The position numbers and the translations under genes are program-made. The notes beneath the pieces were generated by a model. The model was not told the origin of the DNA. It did no database searches and saw only the letters and a list, made by a program, of their open reading frames with translations. Shown piece after piece: positions 46,101 through 56,323 of a DNA stretch of 64,000 bases (its first letter is position 1; every line of letters starts with the position of its first letter). The DNA is from Raphanus sativus (Eukaryota > Streptophyta > Magnoliopsida > Brassicales > Brassicaceae): positions 28,791,407 through 28,855,406 of the forward strand of contig NC_079515.1 in the NCBI RefSeq assembly GCF_000801105.2, in the 5' to 3' direction.

Positions 46101-47368
46101 TATACATGCACATTCTTAAATATAATTCAAAATAAACAAAATTGATTTTATCTTAATTTTAATGTTCAGTTAAATCAAATTTATATTAAAATATTGATAA
46201 GAAAAAATAAAATTTATAATATTAATAAAAAATAAATATAATTTATATTTATCTTTTAAAAAATATTTTAAAATTCTTTTACTGCACATGGTGCAGTAAA
46301 ACACCTAGTAATGTTAATAAGAACAAATACCCATCCTTTTGACATCAAATACATGTACTATTAAGAAAATAAAAAGAAAAGGTATATTTGCCGGAAATTA
46401 ACAAGAAACAAAATTGATGATAAAGATAGCACTGTCTTAATCTACATTAAAGCGAAAAGTATGTCTGAGAGTGGCCACATGTGCAATGATGGAAGCGTGA
46501 CAAATTAAAAGAAATATCTACTGCCAATTTGAACTGTTTTCAAAGTTAAAAAAAAAAAGTAAATTAGTCAAATATATTACTCCGTTTCATAATATTTGAT
46601 GTTTTACCTTAATGCACAAAGATTAAGAAAATTATATTTCTTTAATAAAAAAATATTTTAAAGATATCATTTAAAATCAATTAGCCAATAATAAAAAAAC
46701 TCTGAAATTTAATTGGTTGAACAGTTTCCAATAAAGCTAAAGTAACCTTAAAATCTCAAAACTTCATCTAATTTGAAACAAAATTATCCTTCTAAAACAT
46801 CATCTATTATGAAACGGAGGGAGTATTATTTCCAATTGATGAAAAAACCAACTTTTTTCAATTTTTTTTTCGAAAAGGAACTAAAAGTGGATCTGAACGA
46901 TAGAGAGATTGAACACAAACATCAAGAAATTTTGAATAACACAAGAAAAGGATGTTGGAAATGAAAAAAGAAATGGGCACACACAACGCACCAGCCAAGA
47001 AACGTAAACGCAACGGGAAGAACGAGGGCTTGAAACCCAACACCAGCGTTTAGGTTATGAAACGCGGCATAGTGAGCGTTTCCGTTACGAGACTCAGTGA
47101 TAGGAAGCCAAGCGTCTTGTGGGTTGAGCTTAGTGAGATGGCCCACTTCCTCTAGATATCCTTTCATGTTGACAAGAACACGTTTCATAGGAGTTCCGAT
47201 GGGACTCAAGAACCTCGGCGATATGAAGGAAGTAGGAGTCCATGCCGCCGACGAGGATTTAGTGGCGGGACGAGGAGATCTTTGACCGGACGGAGTTAGA
47301 ATCTCTGGAGTGGAGACTCGCGGCGTCGCTGGCATTGATATTAGCTCTGTCTCGGGTCTCTCGTCCAT
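43188..47368 (-). CDS. Amino acid transporter, lysine/histidine transporter-like 8 type
   Basis: Five exons give 518 residues: 47368-46992, 44734-44601, 44477-44050, 43967-43836 and 43673-43188. All are GT-AG and in frame. A long Ser/Pro-rich cytosolic N-terminus (residues 1-90, for example TPRVSTPEILTPSGQRSPRP) precedes an Aa_trans (AAAP family) core with ten or eleven helices. Family blocks are LNAGVGFQALVLPVAF, WQLYTLWILVQLHEAVPGKR, IGGETMKLFFQIVCG, LNALGIVAFAFRGHNLVLEI and FPISIGGFWAYGN. AAAP members are proton-coupled amino acid symporters at the plasma membrane. It resembles At1g47670 (LHT-like 8, 519 residues, recalled). Intron 1 is about 2.26 kb and swollen by a tandem Helitron and a Stowaway MITE. 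Splice sites are intact, so the gene should still work. Confidence 0.95.
44521..44563 (-). mobile_element. Micro-retroinsertion in transporter intron 2
   Basis: AGTGAGGGAA at 44521-44530 and 44554-44563 flanks a T-run followed by GTAAAAC. On the minus strand, the sense strand of the transporter, it is GTTTTAC plus poly(A). It lies in the intron and leaves the splice sites intact. Confidence 0.55.
44957..46308 (+). mobile_element. Tandem non-autonomous Helitron in transporter intron 1
   Basis: The 5' end TCCCCTAGTCTATATTTGAG starts at 44957 after an A. A 3' end with hairpin ACTGCACATGGTGCAGT (46281-46297) and CTAG (46305-46308) is followed by T. Inside, at 45626-45629, a second ACACCTAG end with a weaker hairpin is followed directly by sequence homologous to the first unit (GACATGGACAATTA-type blocks recur). 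Two copies of about 670 bp thus sit head to tail. It is the same family as 6168-8032. Confidence 0.85.
46580..46823. mobile_element. Stowaway MITE in transporter intron 1
   Basis: The left end CTCCGTTTCATAATA and right end TATGAAACGGAGGGAG are inverted repeats flanked by TA at 46578-46579 and 46824-46825. It is 244 bp and related to the MITE at 8071-8309. Confidence 0.9.
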
Positions 47369-48828
47369 CGTTCTATATCTCTATCTGAGCAGGTGGAAAA
47401 AGATGGTTTTTGTTTTGCTTTTTCTTTCTCACTATCACTCTCTCTCTCTCACTCTAGTTTCTGGTCTCCATTGGGGTTGGGGATTTCTTATGAGGTTTTG
47501 GTCCTTTTATTTTTATTTTTGTACTTTATAATACTTTTAGGATTCGATTCCGACAAAGAAAAAACAAAGAGTACTTTAATGGTCTTGAAGAAACTTGTAT
47601 AATAAAGTAAATGACATATACTGTATTAACTGACACAAGATTACAACAAATGAATACAGACGCTCATAATCAAGAAACATGGCATGTTTCAAGCTTGTTG
47701 TACTAGTCCTTGCTACTAACATTGTGGCATTTTTCATGATGTGAAGAACAACTTGCAAAAATATAACATCAGTGATTGGAGATATTTTTTGGTGGAATTT
47801 AAAAAGAAATACCAATAGATATACATTGAAGACTTGGAATCAAATGTCTATCCAATAAAAAAATGAATTTGGCTTTCGTGACTTTAGAACCTGATATATT
47901 GCGACAGTAATTATTCTGTATTCTAAAAATTTATTCCTCGTTATCACCTAAACTACCAAAGAACCAACATGTAATCACTACTTGGACAAAGAAAGTATAA
48001 AATGCTTGATTGGACAACCTTTTATGGACTTAAAACATGAAGTGAGACATACATAATCATAGAAGATTGTTGGAGATGTACTGCGTCTCTCTGCAAGGCC
48101 GTCGAATAAAAAGTTCGTCTCATGAGCTTGGCCCACGAGTTCAACATAGACTAAGAATCCGACCCGTTAAACGCGGTCCATCTCATTAGATCGAACGGGA
48201 TCAAACCGACTCATGGCAATGAGACTCGACAACGGCTAGAAACTAGTGTGTTTTTACTTAGCTTTATTTCGCCGACATGTACTTTCAGGTACACTCCGAG
48301 GTGGTTGGAATTAGCTATAAAAGGATGGTTGGTTAAATTGTAACTGTAGAAATTTTACCATAGAATTTAGTTTGTAAGTTTTTTTGATGTAGCTATAGGA
48401 ATTAACTGATAAAAAGGTAAAAAATGAAAGAAATGAAAGAAATTTCAACAACAATATTTGTTTGCTTTAGCAAAAAAAATCACTTGCAACTATTTCTTTA
48501 AATTTTTGGCGTTGGTTTTAAAAACTTACATAAATTATGAATGAAAATTTGTATGGTTGTAGATAAGAACTAAAAACTAAAGTCATTTACAACAGCCCCA
48601 CAAATCACTATATTTATATTTTTGGCTGTGGAATTTAAGTTGTAGATTTATTTGCTGTGAACTTCTTTGGTATTGCTTTGTAAAGCACTATTTTATGCTA
48701 TGCAAATAAATGTCTCTTAGTTACAAATAAAATAAAATAAATAAATGTCTCTACAACTGTTTTTCTATTTTTTTTAGAGATTGTTTGATGTAAGTTTTTA
48801 TAGAAAAAAAACTTGATTGGTTAACATA
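47369..48828. other. Upstream region of the transporter gene
   Basis: The first 100 bp is CT-rich leader and promoter DNA. A less AT-rich patch at 48070-48330 (rich in CCGACCCG/GACTCG-like words, no long ORF) may be a fragment of an unidentified retroelement. A micro-insertion lies at 48704-48752. Confidence 0.45.
48704..48752 (+). mobile_element. Micro-retroinsertion of 21 bp with 14-bp TSD
   Basis: AAATAAATGTCTCT at 48704-48717 and 48739-48752 flanks TAGTTACAAATAAAATAAA plus two bases. The A-rich insert with perfect flanking repeats fits the same class as the other micro-insertions, though a simple tandem duplication is possible. Confidence 0.45.
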
Positions 48829-49083
48829 TCTTTATATATAAAGAAGTGTTTTCATCTCTCCCGTGATGTCCACATCAGCGTCCACGTCAGAAACTCATGT
48901 CTCTCCAGCTTGACACGTGTACTCATCAAGGCCCGTTCACTTTGATTTTTCGTTTAACCTAACTGTCGCCGTTCCGAATCCTCTTCCCACGCGATCCAAC
49001 TGAGAAACAACAGCCTTTATGGAATTGAAATCTCAGAACCCACTACTTCATCTTCAATGCTTCTTTACTTCATCTTCAAGCTC

Positions 49084-51047
49084 GCAAATGGAGTATATAG
49101 AGGGTTTGAGCGTCTTCCCAATCATCTATGTGGTCCGCCTTCAATCGCATAACCCCAAAGCTCTCTCACCAGTATCCGATAATGGCTAATCAACCCTAAC
49201 TCTCAGAGGTCAAGACAGGAGGAGAGTTGATGGGTATCGATCTGGTCCTGCTGGATGGAAAGGTTTGCATTTAAGGGTCTTAAGGCTCTATCTGAAATTT
49301 TGATCAGGTACTCTCTCATAACGTTTAGATCTTTGCCCTTCTTTTTTGTTTGATTCTTATTAAGTGAGTTTTTTTTTCCTAGGCTGTTACCTGATCGCAA
49401 GCTGAAGACGCTTTTACAGAGACCTTTAAACAGCATTCCAGAAACTAAGGATGGTTACTCGCTTTTGCTGTTTTGGTACTGGGAGGAATGCTTGAAACAG
49501 AGGTAAATAAAAGTCCTACTCCCACAGAGAATTTACTTTCAAAATGTAGTTTGCTTAACTCATGCCACGAGCTATGTGTCAATAGATCTGTATCGTGTAT
49601 TGGGAATGGTGCTGGTTCGATGGTTCACTTAAAAGGCCTTACTGTGCTGACTTTGTAGGTATGAGCGCTTTGTCAACGCTCTTGATGAATCATCTAAGGA
49701 TATGCTTCCAGAGCTTAAAGACAAGGCTTTAAAGGTAAATTTTGATATACTTTTTTGTTGCCTCACTTAATTGCTAATGGTATCATTTGTTAACATATTT
49801 CGATCTGTGTTTTTTTCTTATCGGTCTGTTTGTTTTGAGAGTTAGCTGATAAACGTAGAACAAGAAGCAAAAAGCGCTGTTCTGAGAGTTCGACGATTTC
49901 ATAGAGTATTAATTTGTCTCGAATGTGTTTTACAGATCCAGAGGCGTCGTCCACTGCACGACGATTAGTAAAAAGAAGATTCTGATGTGCTTTGTATACC
50001 TATGGAGATCTCACTGCTGAGTTGGTGAGTTCACTGTCACATATGTTAATTCTAAGTTAATTTTAATGGTCTTCCAAATGGTGGGATGAGATAACAGTAA
50101 TCAGAAAGTGAAACTCAGTTTTTTTTTTACATTTACTACATGAACCATCTCTATCTTCATCTTCTCATGATTTTCTCTTAAGTCTTTTGCTTATTATCTG
50201 ACTTTCTGCTAATTAACACATTCTCTAAACATAGCACCCCTCATCGACAGCTTCTGTGCGTAATTCTGGTTCTGGAAATTGATTTTATCTGTAAGAGTGA
50301 CCGGAATCAAGATGGACAAGGGGTGGTGCTATGTTTCCTGCTATGTTAAGAAACTTCAGCACACAGTCGTATCTTTCACATGTCTGTCTTGCAACAATAC
50401 TATTGTTCTCCGGTATGTACTAATTAGCAGCAGCTTATTAATGTATATTGAACTTCCTGTCATAACACAAAGTCATCTTCCTGATTTGATACATGTTATG
50501 TGTCCGCTAGATACCATGTGGAGATGTCCGTCGCAGATGAAACCGATGAAGCTTTGTTTTTTTTTGTTTTGATGGGGTGATGACGAGATTGCACAACATG
50601 AGAGCCTACGAAGCTGGTCATCTTTTGGTAAGTCTTTTATCAACTCTCATTCATTTATTTTGTGCGTGCAACTTATTCATACAGTTGCATTGAACCATTG
50701 TTAACTCATGCTGGTGATGGTGTCAACCCGGAGGAAACTCAGGCGAGTGTGAGCTTATAAAATTTCACAGCGAATCATCAGACGTTTACCATCTCACGCA
50801 TCCTCAATGAGCGTGAACATGAGCCACAACCGCCTTCGTTGATGATGTAAGTTTTATACATTTACCAGTAATGTAACTGCTCGGTATGAAGATGTATATA
50901 ACTTTCTCTGTTTTCATTAGGGAGGCGGCAATGACAATGGAGATGACAACTCCGGTGCCATCTCAGTGGCTGCTAAGGTGAAAGCTGGTGGTAGTAATCA
51001 GTCTCTAGGAGCATCTGACAAGGTGAAAAAAGCACACAAGGCATAAT
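49084..51047 (+). pseudogene. RPA1-like (replication protein A large subunit) pseudogene inside the Helitron
   Basis: Plus-strand pieces read as a degraded RPA70-like protein. TGGELMGIDLVLLDGK (near 49215-49260) may be its N-terminal OB fold. KGWCYVSCYVKKLQHTVV and FTCLSCNNT (50310-50400) are the zinc-ribbon OB fold of the C-terminal domain. SVADETDEAL and MTRLHNMRAYEAGHLL (50527-50627), then AGDGVNPEETQ (about 50700-50740), then FTANHQTFTISRILNE (about 50760-50810) complete it. A glycine/Lys-rich tail (GGGNDNGDD... KKAHKA, ending about 51047) follows. Frameshifts, a lost zinc-ribbon segment and a poly(T) expansion inactivate it. RPA-like genes are known cargo of plant Helitrons. Confidence 0.78.
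49264..49734 (+). pseudogene. Captured NOC1/SWA2-like (CBF/Mak21) exons inside the Helitron
   Basis: Three consecutive exons keep GT-AG borders and frame: 49264-49307 (FAFKGLKALSEILI), 49383-49502 (LLPDRKLKTLLQRPL, ETKDGYSLLLFWYWEECLKQ) and 49659-49734 (YERFVNALDESSKDMLPELK). They match plant NOC1-type ribosome-biogenesis proteins of the CBF/Mak21 family, closest by recollection to Arabidopsis SWA2/EDA25. About 77 codons remain open with no stop. The rest of the gene is absent. It lies between the RPA-like N- and C-terminal pieces, so the Helitron carries a composite transcript-like unit. Confidence 0.85.
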
Positions 51048-52515
51048 CATGGAGGATTGGAGTTCAAGTCGCCGTTTGACCACTTTCTATAATGCTGAAG
51101 TTATTTTCTCAGTTTTTTTTTCTCTTTTTTGGGTTTGCTTTATGAACAAGTTTGACTTTTGCTCCTTACTATTTTCTATTGATATCTAGAACATCGATAT
51201 AAATTGCATTTAAAGATATAAAAAGTAACACACTATTAGCCCGAACAAAATAAAGACGAGACAATAACACAAGAAAAAACTATATGAATTATGATAAAAA
51301 CCACTTTCGAACATCCGGTCTAGCACGTAAACAGTTTAACAATCATTTACAGTTACTATATTCAACCAGTCTACAATTAACTAAATCAAAGTTAAAAAAG
51401 AATAACTAACCATTAACACTGAAAATGCATCACATGTTATAATTTCTTGGATTTCTTTAAAAATAACCACTAATTATCGCATGCATAAACACAGTATATT
51501 TAAAACCCCAAAATCAGCTAAGCAAAATACAAATATTCATGACACAAATATAAAACATTAATATAAAAGACACTTATATCAGACACAAATATTCAAAATT
51601 CATACAAAGAACATATTAATATATTTGTCTATTTTATATTTTACACCATAATTATTTATAAACAAACTACAAATATTCGAAAAAATTATGTGTTGAATCT
51701 CAACTGTAATTCTGAATAATTTTATTATATTTATTATTATAATAGAGGTAAACCTGTATTGAAAATGTAAAATAATTACATGATTAAAAATGAAATTTAC
51801 CTTAAATGTTAGATAAACCTATAACTTTAAATAATTATAATAAGAACAAAATGGTGAATATATATTAAAATCACTTTCAATTGAGAATAAACTAAATACT
51901 TTTTATTCTTCATTTTGTAGTTAAGTTTTGCTTCACTATAACTTACTCTAATACATTATTTGATATGAAAGTGGTGTGTAACAAAACAGAGTTCAATGAA
52001 AGATATAATAATTTATGAAACATAACCAGTAAAATTATTTATTATCATGAAAGAAAATGATTTTAATTATTATATTTTAATTATTTTATATTGTATTTTA
52101 AATGATTTGGTTTGGAGATAGACTAATTTATTATCATGAAAGAAATAATTTGTGTAAAATTGTTTTAAACTTAATTTTTCCTGAAATAAATTTAGTATTA
52201 TTTATCTAAAAATTATATTTTTATCATGTCAAATTGAAATATAAATAATACTAATATATATTATTACATTTTATGAATTATTTTTACTAATTTTGTTTTC
52301 TCTACAAAATAGAGAATAACAAAGGTTACTGTCATTTTAATTCAAACCAAAAATATTTATTAAAAACAACAATATGATCTCTTTTTTTTTTGTTATTTGT
52401 CTGTCTATATTATCATTTCAATCTATAATGATTTTAAATGGTTTAGAAAATTAATATAAATTCATATAAAATTATTTTATTATAACTTTCCGCCCGCAGG
52501 GCGGGCCTATCCTAG

Positions 52516-52967
52516 TATTACTCTAAACTAAAGTTTGACTGTTTAGAGCATTTAAAGCTATAACTAATTGTAATTTCTGAGTGATCTCACTTTTCTCTTT
52601 TGTTCGTACAAACATTGTAATCTCTCTTTCATCTGATCAATAAAAACACTTTTGTAAAAGCCACAATCAAATTTTGTTCACCTCTTTAGAACCGATCCAA
52701 CTCAAATTCAACAAAAGTGATATTTAATGGATTACTAAATAAGAAATGCATTAAAACATTCACTTTTGGGCATTCAGTAAGAATGATTTATATTCCATGT
52801 TCAGGGTTATGAGTCTAGAAACTAGTGGTTGAGGACATTGTCGTCCTCGAAGTAGTCCGTGGTGTTTGTTCTCTCTAACTATGCCACCTCCTCATTTGCA
52901 GAATGGGTAGGTGGATCAGGAATTCCAAAATCTCACCGTCTAATCCTCAAAGTCCTCTGCTTAGTAG
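52516..52967. other. Spacer left of the hAT insertion
   Basis: No confident gene is seen. On the minus strand this and the DNA right of the hAT element (53582-53720) together contain a coding-like frame (MQSDLDAMQVESLGSLLDLM at 53600-53653), perhaps part of an unrecognised dead gene or retroelement split by the insertion. Confidence 0.35.
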
Positions 52968-53581
52968 CAGTGGCGGAGCCAGACATTAATATGACTGGGG
53001 TCAGTCATCTTATAAGATTTTTTTTTTAAAATTCAATAAAATAATTAACTAATAATTTTAAATTATTAAATAAATTAAAATTATTTAATTTTTATCTTTT
53101 CAAACATTAACTTACAAAATAGTCTGCATTTGCTAATTATTGGAACTTTACTTAATGATCTAAAATGGTTATGACAAAAATATAATGAAAAAAAAAATAA
53201 GAATTTGTTATTTTATTTCTTTTTTACTGAAAATGTTATTTCTTATGAAACTTATGAAAAACTAAAAGTTAGTTCTTTCTTACTGAAAATGTTAAACACC
53301 TGGGAAAAATGGAAAGACAATCAAACAAAACATAAAGAGAATATAATTATAATTATTAAAATAGTGGACAGTTGCCCACGTTATAAAATAGTAGTATTAA
53401 GTAAATAAATCAAGGGGTCAAATTACTTGGGAGGGAAAAAGTTAAGGGGGTCAATAAAGCAATTTTACATCATTAAACAATTTTGTTTCTTCAAAATACA
53501 TGTAATTATTTGAAAATTTTGAAATTCAGTGGGGTCAAGTGACCCCCCTCCCCATAAGCTACATCCGCCACTGCTTAGTAG
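52960..53581. mobile_element. Non-autonomous hAT element with perfect 8-bp TSD
   Basis: CTTAGTAG occurs at 52960-52967 and 53574-53581. The 606-bp insert begins CAGTGGCGGAGC and ends inverted as ATCCGCCACTG, giving an 11-bp-class TIR typical of hAT. No transposase frame is present. The perfect TSD suggests a recent insertion. Confidence 0.92.
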
Positions 53582-54378
53582 GTTTCCGTCTGCCATAAGG
53601 TCGAGAAGACTTCCGAGGGACTCCACTTGCATAGCATCCAAATCAGACTGCATCCGAGAGGACTCCTCATCCCGTCTCTAGGAATAAAACAATGTTGTCC
53701 GTGGGACAGCGTTAACGGATCCTATTCCCACCATCTATAATTATTTGTTGTTTTCTTGTACAAAACCTCAACTATGGTCAAGTTCGGAAAGATATGGAAC
53801 TTTCAATTTTTAAGAACATTTGCATTCTATCATTTTAGTTGATGTGAATCTTAATAATTTTGTATTTTTCTTCTAAAATGATATTATTCGGTAGTTGTAC
53901 ATATAAAATTTCAATTCATTAACACGAAGGTTAAAAATGCAAGAATTAAAAATAAGCTGATTAAAAATATAGTGTGTGAACACGTTAAATTATCTGCGGT
54001 GGAGTTAAAAAAATAGAGTGTAAATACATCAATTGTCAAATGATTGTAAGGTCGATACATTAGCATACTCAGATTGAAATCGATGTAAAGTTTCCGCGTG
54101 GCAAAAATAGTGTGAGCGCACTAATGATAAATGCTTCTCTTTTACTCTATTTGTTTCTATATATAAGTAGTTTTGAAAGTTTTTGTTTGTTTTATAATAT
54201 AAGTTGTTTTCAAAATCCAATATCAAAAGTTATATGACAAAATAATATTTTAATAAAAAATTTAAAGCAAAGTTATAAGTGTGATTTGTTATTGGTTCTT
54301 TTTACTCTTTAATTAAATGCTAAAACTATAAATGCGATTTTTTAAATATTTGTGTTTTTAATCAAAACTATTTATAAT
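53582..54378. other. AT-rich spacer
   Basis: Apart from the coding-like minus frame at its left edge, I see nothing identifiable. Confidence 0.4.
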
Positions 54379-54425
54379 TAGGCCGAAAACATTGTCCAAA
54401 ACCTTTGGACAATGTTTTCGGCCTA
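54379..54425. repeat. 47-bp palindrome (22-bp perfect stem, 3-nt loop)
   Basis: TAGGCCGAAAACATTGTCC continues to a mirror-complement half ending GGACAATGTTTTCGGCCTA, with ACC as the loop. All 22 base pairs match. It lies 9 bp left of the SINE TSD. Nothing else in the region explains it. Confidence 0.9.
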
Positions 54426-54433
54426 TTTGAAAA

Positions 54434-54687
54434 TCTGGAAAAAGAGTTTTTTTTTTTTTGAATAACCCGGTGTATCCTGGCATCCACCGAAGTGGATCCA
54501 GACTAGCGGCGAGTGTCCGTATCAGCCTACATTATCGGCCGGAGTACGCCTCGGTCACCGGACGCTGGGAGAGCCCAGATTTTAAATTTAACCCCCAGTG
54601 GCCAGCAGGATTCGAACCCGGGTCCGTATTGGGGCCGAAACTCCCTCAAGACCACTAGGCCGTCCTCGCTTGGTTCTGGAAAAAGAG
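54434..54687 (-). mobile_element. tRNA-derived SINE with 13-bp target-site duplication
   Basis: TCTGGAAAAAGAG at 54434-54446 and 54675-54687 brackets 228 bp. On the minus strand it has GGCCTAGTGGTCTTGAGG (A-box region, about 54645-54662), B box GGTTCGAATCC (54608-54618), and ends GGTTATTC plus poly(A). It shares the A-box region with the SINE at 31293-31591 but not its tandem-repeat body. Its GC-rich body creates spurious plus-strand ORFs. Confidence 0.93.
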
Positions 54688-55050
54688 TTCATCCGTGGGT
54701 TACACCTCCTCTTGGAGATTAATCTAGACCTCCCTCCCATATTCCCCAAGTTAAACAAAAAAAAAATCTATGAAAATGCTCAGAGTTTTTTAGAGGAACA
54801 TGTTATAGTGTGTGAGCATATTGATTATTATCAGTGTGTGAATATATTAGTTAATGTAAATTTTTTAGAAGCATCATAGTGGTAAACTTGTGAATAAATC
54901 TAACAAAAATAGTTCTTTTTAATGTTTTTCTTTTGATATATATAGGAAACTAATGAAGAAAGAGAGATGTTGTTAACTAATTAGGTTAGCTAGTGTCTAC
55001 TATATATAACAATTTCATTAGGATTATCACAGAGGAAGAGGATCATTGGA
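54688..55050. other. 3' flank of the glycosyltransferase gene
   Basis: Non-coding AT-rich DNA including the likely 3' UTR of the minus-strand gene. Nothing else is seen. Confidence 0.5.
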
Positions 55051-56323
55051 TCACGGCTTGGGAACATAGTGGTCGTCATTCCATGAACCCTCACACTCGA
55101 CATGACGGCTCCACTTGTTGTGGAAATGGGAGGCTTTGTAGCTTTTCCAGTCACTGAGAACAAGAGTGAGATCAAAGACCTTGGGAGGGATGTGGCGACA
55201 GCAGTTGGCGTGTACGGTGGTGACAGCGCCCATGTCAGGGCTGTCTTGGCAGAAGCCACTGAATTCAGTTGTGTTGAGGAAGCCAACGTTGACTCCGAGC
55301 TGATTGAATAAACCCGAGTCGAGGAGATTCTTGAGGACGTCTTGTTCTTTCATGCTCGTAGAGTTAAGCCTCATATCGTACCATTTTTGGAATAGGGAGA
55401 TGGTCCTGTTGTTGGACCGAACGTGGTAGAATCCCGTGTTGATCGAGTGTCCAGCTTCCAAGCAGTTGTGGTCCACGCTTATCTGCATATCCATGCTCCC
55501 GTTGTTACTTAGCCGGGAGAAAGGGTTCCTTAGCCACATCACGTCCATGTCCTGACAAAAAAATTAATATCATCATAAACATATAGTTCCAAAACCCTAA
55601 TAAAGTGTGTTACGAGACCCGTTGGTAAAAATAAATAAGACTTACCGTGAAAACAAGATGGTAACCGCGGTGGAGGACGTCCAGCAGCAAGCGAGTCCTA
55701 CGCCACATCATCTCAATGAAATCAGCTGACATGTATACCTTCTCTCCTTCCAAGTTAACACCCTCCGTGTCCATCTTGTAGCAATGGAGCCTCCTGAAGC
55801 GGCAGCGATCATAGGCCGTCTGATCCGCTGCGACCACCAACAGATGGTCCAGAAGTGGCAGCGTCCCTTCTCCTTCCCAGAAACCCTCGAGGAACAGATC
55901 CAACATCGTCCTCCCTCCTTCAACCTCCTCCACGTACGCTCTGTTCACTACTGCTATTATCACCGTCTTGTTGTTTCCTGCCGCTGCACTGTCCAAAACC
56001 GCCCCAAGCTTGTCCACATTTTTCTGTAACCACTTCCATACAATATCATCTCCTGTAGATTTCAATAATATTATGAATAGACTTACCAGTGGCTGGAGAG
56101 TGTTGACGTTATGTAGGAGATCGGAGTTAGGGCCCGAAATCGAACGTGGGGAGAAGCTGATATATAGGGCGACGGCTAAGAGGAGAGCCACGGCCAAGGC
56201 GAGGTTGCCGGAGGAGTCATTGCAGAGAGGCATGTTTTCAGTGATCGGATTATTCGGAGTAGGAGATTCACGTATCTTATGTGACCTTTTCTCTATTAAT
56301 TCCCTCTCTTTTGACAACTCCAT
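55051..56323 (-). CDS. GT77-type nucleotide-diphospho-sugar transferase family protein
   Basis: Two exons, 56323-55646 and 55551-55051, are joined by a 94-nt GT-AG intron and give 392 residues. A cytosolic N-terminus is followed by one membrane anchor (residues about 40-58, LALAVALLLAVALYISF), the type II layout of Golgi glycosyltransferases. The Nucleotid_trans domain (PF03407) has TVIIAVVNRAYVEE, DLFLEGFW, HLLVVAADQTAYDRC, the DMDVMWLRNP block with the catalytic DxD (227-229), NTGFYHVRSNNRTI and KEQDVLKNLL. Relatives by recollection are Arabidopsis At1g28695/At4g15970-like proteins; GT77 members make arabinose, xylose or galactose linkages on cell-wall glycoproteins and pectin. Donor and acceptor are unknown. 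Residues about 77-88 come from a 34-nt intron-like stretch kept in frame. The frame is otherwise intact. Confidence 0.9.

Larger units (their letters stand above)
48829..52515 (+). mobile_element. Complete 3.7-kb gene-carrying Helitron
   Basis: The 5' terminus TCTTTATATATAAAGAAGTG follows an A at 48828. The 3' terminus has hairpin CCGCCCGCAGGGCGG (52490-52504) and CTAG at 52512-52515, followed by T at 52516, so the insertion is between A and T as expected. The 5' subterminal CCCGTGATGTCCACATC phrase is typical of Brassicaceae Helitrons. There is no Rep/helicase, so it is non-autonomous. The first 2.2 kb carries exon-like host or RPA sequences on the plus strand; the last 1.3 kb is AT-rich and non-coding. 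Confidence 0.88.

Noticed and set aside
54458..54879. Plus-strand ORFs of 66-93 codons
   Set aside because: They are antisense readings of the GC-rich SINE body and its flank.
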